From contig JBPOIC010000003.1 of assembly GCA_052034865.1 (NCBI GenBank), positions 9,875 to 73,874 on the forward strand: a DNA stretch of 64,000 nucleotides, given 5' to 3'. This stretch comes from JBPOIC01 sp052034865 (GTDB lineage: Bacteria; UBA10199; JADFYH01). This document shows, piece after piece, positions 61,746 through 64,000 of this stretch. Both the position numbers and the translations under genes were made by a program. Every line of letters starts with the position of its first letter. Position 1 is the first letter of the stretch. The notes under the pieces were generated by a model. That model made no database searches. It saw nothing but the letters and a program-made list of their open reading frames with translations, and was not told where the DNA came from.

Positions 61746-63782
61746 ATGATCCGAATTAAAAACATCCACAAACGCTATTCCATGGGTGAAACAACCATTC
61801 ATGCCCTGCAGGAAGTTTCACTTACAATTGATGCCGGAGATTTTGTGGCGATCATGGGGCCATCGGGTTCAGGAAAATCCACCCTCATGCATCTTTTGGG
61901 ACTTTTGGATGTGCCAGAGGAAGGATCTTATTTGCTGGATGGTTTTGAGGTTTCACATCTATCCGAAGATCGGCTTGCCCAATTAAGGCGCGAAAAAATC
62001 GGGTTTATCTTTCAGCAATTCAATCTGCTCCCGCGGATGAGCGCGCTGGAAAATGTTTCTCTTCCTTTGCTCTATTCCGAAAATCATCTCGATTTAAATC
62101 GTGCTCAGATTTTGCTCGAGCAGGTCGGTCTGGGAGAAAGACTTTTCCACAAATCCAATGAGCTTTCAGGAGGTCAACAGCAAAGGGTGGCGATTGCCCG
62201 TGCCCTGATCCACCATCCCACCTTGCTTTTTGCCGACGAGCCGACGGGAAACCTCGATTCAAAAAGTCAGCACGAAATCATGGCTCTTTTGAAAAAACTG
62301 AATGCGGCCGGCATTACCCTCATCCTCGTCACTCATGAAGAAGAGATTGGTCAGCAGGCCAAAAGACTCATCCGCATGCGTGATGGGCAAATCCAGTCTG
62401 ACACAAGGCTGCGTCCGATTCATGAAATTGCAGTCGAGCAGAAATTGGAGAATTCTTTGGAGTTGTCGGAAAATTCTCCGACCGATTCAAAGTCCTTTCA
62501 AATCTTAAGCTCCAAATACGCTACCCCTTCTTTCACTCCTTCCAAAAAACCCGGCTCGTTTCTTTCCAATCTGTTTGAGCACATGCGCCAGGGATTGAAG
62601 ACTCTAGGCGCCAACAAGGTACGCACAGCCCTCTCAATGCTGGGTATTCTCATTGGGGTAGCGGCCGTCGTGGCGATGTTGGCTTTGGGAACAGGGGCCC
62701 AAAAGGCGATCGAGGCCCAGCTTTCTTCTCTTGGGTCCAACCTTTTGGTTTTGCGTCAGGGCGCGTTTCGTATGGGGCCGGTGGCACTCGATACGGGCTC
62801 TGTCACGCGGCTGAATGTTGAAGATGCAACCGTAATTTTGGATCAGATCGATTCGGTGCAGGAGGTCTCACCACAGGTTTCCGGGCGAGGTCAGGTCACA
62901 TTTGGAAACAAAAACTGGAGCACTCAAGTGATGGGCACGGGCGTTTCTTATGAGCGGATGCGCGCCTCAACCCCCGTCTCCGGGCGGTTTTTCAATGAGG
63001 ATGAAAACCTGCAGCGCAAACGGGTTGCCGTCATCGGAACAACGATCGTGCGCGAGTTATTTGGGACACAGGATCCGTTGGGAGAGACGATCAAAATCAA
63101 TAAGATCGGCTTTCAGGTGATCGGCGTCCTCCCCGAAAAAGGAGCGACGGGTTTTCGTGATCAGGACGATGTCATTCTGATGCCTCTTTTTACGGCCATG
63201 CACCGCTTGCTCGGAAAAGATTATGTCGATTCGATGGATATTCAGGTCAAGCAGGCCCAGGATATGGAAAAGACACAGACGGAAATCCTCGATCTGATCT
63301 TAAGTCGACATAAAGTTCCCCTTTCTCAACAGCAGGAGGCATTTCAGATTCGAAACATGGCCGATATTCAAAGTGCCCTTTCGGAAAGCAGCCGTACGAT
63401 GTCGCTTCTTCTTTCGTGTATTGCCGCCATTTCACTTTTGGTCGGAGGCATTGGAATCATGAACATCATGCTGGTCTCTGTCACTGAGCGCACACGTGAG
63501 ATCGGCTTAAGAAAAGCGGTGGGAGCCAAGCGTAACGACATTCTCAATCAGTTTTTAGTCGAGGCTCTGGTGGTAAGCCTGGTGGGAGGGGTGGCCGGAA
63601 TTGCAACAGGTTGGGGCATTACCCAGGCCCTTTCCTATTTTTCGGGTTGGGCAACCGCGATTTCCTTACCCTCGGTTTTGCTCGCCTTTTCTTTTTCGGC
63701 TCTGATGGGAATTGTGTTTGGAATCTATCCGGCACGCAAGGCCTCGCGCCTGCCTCCCATCGAGGCCTTAAGATTTGAATGA
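61746..63782 (+). CDS. macB: MacB-like ABC transporter (ATPase-permease fusion)
   Basis: The protein is 678 aa. Residues about 1-230 form the ATPase: Walker A GPSGSGKST, signature LSGGQQQRVAIARAL and Walker B LLFADEPTGNLDS. After a linker the MacB periplasmic core starts with the first membrane segment (VRTALSMLGILIGVAAVVAMLAL), and the FtsX-like end has three more (MSLLLSCIAAISLLVGGIGIMNIML and two further). The final block VFGIYPARKASRLPPIEALRFE is characteristic. It moves lipoproteins, peptides or drugs by mechanotransmission. It completes the export operon; the substrate is unknown. Confidence 0.95.
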   Translation: MIRIKNIHKRYSMGETTIHALQEVSLTIDAGDFVAIMGPSGSGKSTLMHLLGLLDVPEEGSYLLDGFEVSHLSEDRLAQLRREKIGFIFQQFNLLPRMSALENVSLPLLYSENHLDLNRAQILLEQVGLGERLFHKSNELSGGQQQRVAIARALIHHPTLLFADEPTGNLDSKSQHEIMALLKKLNAAGITLILVTHEEEIGQQAKRLIRMRDGQIQSDTRLRPIHEIAVEQKLENSLELSENSPTDSKSFQILSSKYATPSFTPSKKPGSFLSNLFEHMRQGLKTLGANKVRTALSMLGILIGVAAVVAMLALGTGAQKAIEAQLSSLGSNLLVLRQGAFRMGPVALDTGSVTRLNVEDATVILDQIDSVQEVSPQVSGRGQVTFGNKNWSTQVMGTGVSYERMRASTPVSGRFFNEDENLQRKRVAVIGTTIVRELFGTQDPLGETIKINKIGFQVIGVLPEKGATGFRDQDDVILMPLFTAMHRLLGKDYVDSMDIQVKQAQDMEKTQTEILDLILSRHKVPLSQQQEAFQIRNMADIQSALSESSRTMSLLLSCIAAISLLVGGIGIMNIMLVSVTERTREIGLRKAVGAKRNDILNQFLVEALVVSLVGGVAGIATGWGITQALSYFSGWATAISLPSVLLAFSFSALMGIVFGIYPARKASRLPPIEALRFE

Positions 63783-63890
63783 TGGAAATAAGAAAGGCGA
63801 TCTTCCTATGGCGGACGAAAGAAGCGAACGAATGAATTCAGAAGTCAGAAGAGGGGGAGAAGACAGAATCCAGAAAACAGAGATACAGAT

Positions 63891-63941
63891 GGAACATCCT
63901 GTATCCTCCTACGGCGGACTTGGCCTGTCGAAGGATGTTCC
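63891..63941 (-). repeat. 51-bp repeat with 10-bp inverted ends, copy 2
   Basis: The ends GGAACATCCT and AGGATGTTCC are perfect inverted repeats, enclosing CCTACGGCGGACTTGGCCTG and TCGA. On the minus strand it matches the copy at 55577-55622. The inverted ends make it look like a very small non-autonomous mobile element. Confidence 0.75.
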
Positions 63942-63964
63942 ACAAGTGTAACGAAAGATTGAAG

Positions 63965-64000
63965 AATCGGAGGGGTGTATTGCAATACACCCCTCCGATT
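63965..64000. repeat. 36-bp perfect palindrome at the window edge
   Basis: AATCGGAGGGGTGTATTG is followed directly by its reverse complement CAATACACCCCTCCGATT, with no loop or mismatch. It may extend beyond the window. It lies 182 nt after the macB stop and could act as a terminator or be a repeat copy related to the GTAGGGGCG hairpin family. Confidence 0.7.

Larger units (their letters stand above)
63783..64000. repeat. Repeat-filled 3' region after macB
   Basis: The stretch has GGCGGACGAAAGAAGCGAACG, AATTCAGAAGTCAGAAG and AGAAGACAGAATCCAG fragments seen in other gaps, the 51-bp element at 63891-63941 and a palindrome at the window edge. No gene was seen. Confidence 0.6.

Overview
The window looks like the replication-origin region of a Gram-negative bacterium with moderate GC. 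It carries two TonB-dependent receptors, a TonB protein, a MacAB-TolC-like exporter, lipoproteins with classical lipoboxes, RpoN with a sigma-54-type activator, and HPr kinase with a PTS that has no sugar permease in view. That mix is typical of lineages formerly grouped as Deltaproteobacteria. The taxon is an inference; there is no rRNA here.

Layout. 1-2208 (minus strand): a truncated peptide-type substrate-binding protein, then a radical SAM/SPASM enzyme followed by a 22-codon gene with a perfect Shine-Dalgarno. This looks like a small RiPP locus and is the most novel item in the window. 2903-10322 (minus): a DcrB-like protein, then gyrB, recF, dnaN and dnaA. 10323-10887 is a candidate oriC with a palindromic pair of DnaA-box-like sites. 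From there rpmH, rnpA, yidD and yidC run on the plus strand, so genes diverge from the presumed origin. 13.8-19.1 kb holds two unknown tail-anchored proteins, a lipoprotein and ychF. 19.2-22.7 kb (minus) is an NtrC-type regulator with an altered GAFTGA loop, followed by a TonB-dependent receptor.

23.5-32.0 kb (plus) is a vitamin B12 uptake locus: cobalamin riboswitch and terminator, BtuB-like receptor, a surface-type lipoprotein that may be a beta-propeller, a TPR-like protein, BtuF, BtuC, BtuD and TonB. 32.3-35.8 kb is a divergent pair of secreted proteins (FG-GAP/PKD and CSLREA beta-helix). 36.3-43.0 kb holds srkA, efp, an unknown Pro/Ala-rich protein, argC and pyrG. 43.1-49.7 kb is a regulatory module: rpoN, hpf, ptsN, hprK, an EIIA-Man protein, ptsH and ptsI. 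metK and ahcY (methyl cycle), a single-domain response regulator, an LD-carboxypeptidase and a beta-lactamase-fold hydrolase follow. The right end has a minus-strand fapA-like gene, a CBS protein and mnmE, then a tolC-macA-macB export operon.

Intergenic regions repeatedly hold short palindromic dispersed repeats of several families (around 2.7, 17.8, 26.0, 29.3, 47.2, 55.5 and 63.8-64.0 kb). I saw no tRNA, rRNA, CRISPR array, transposase or prophage gene.
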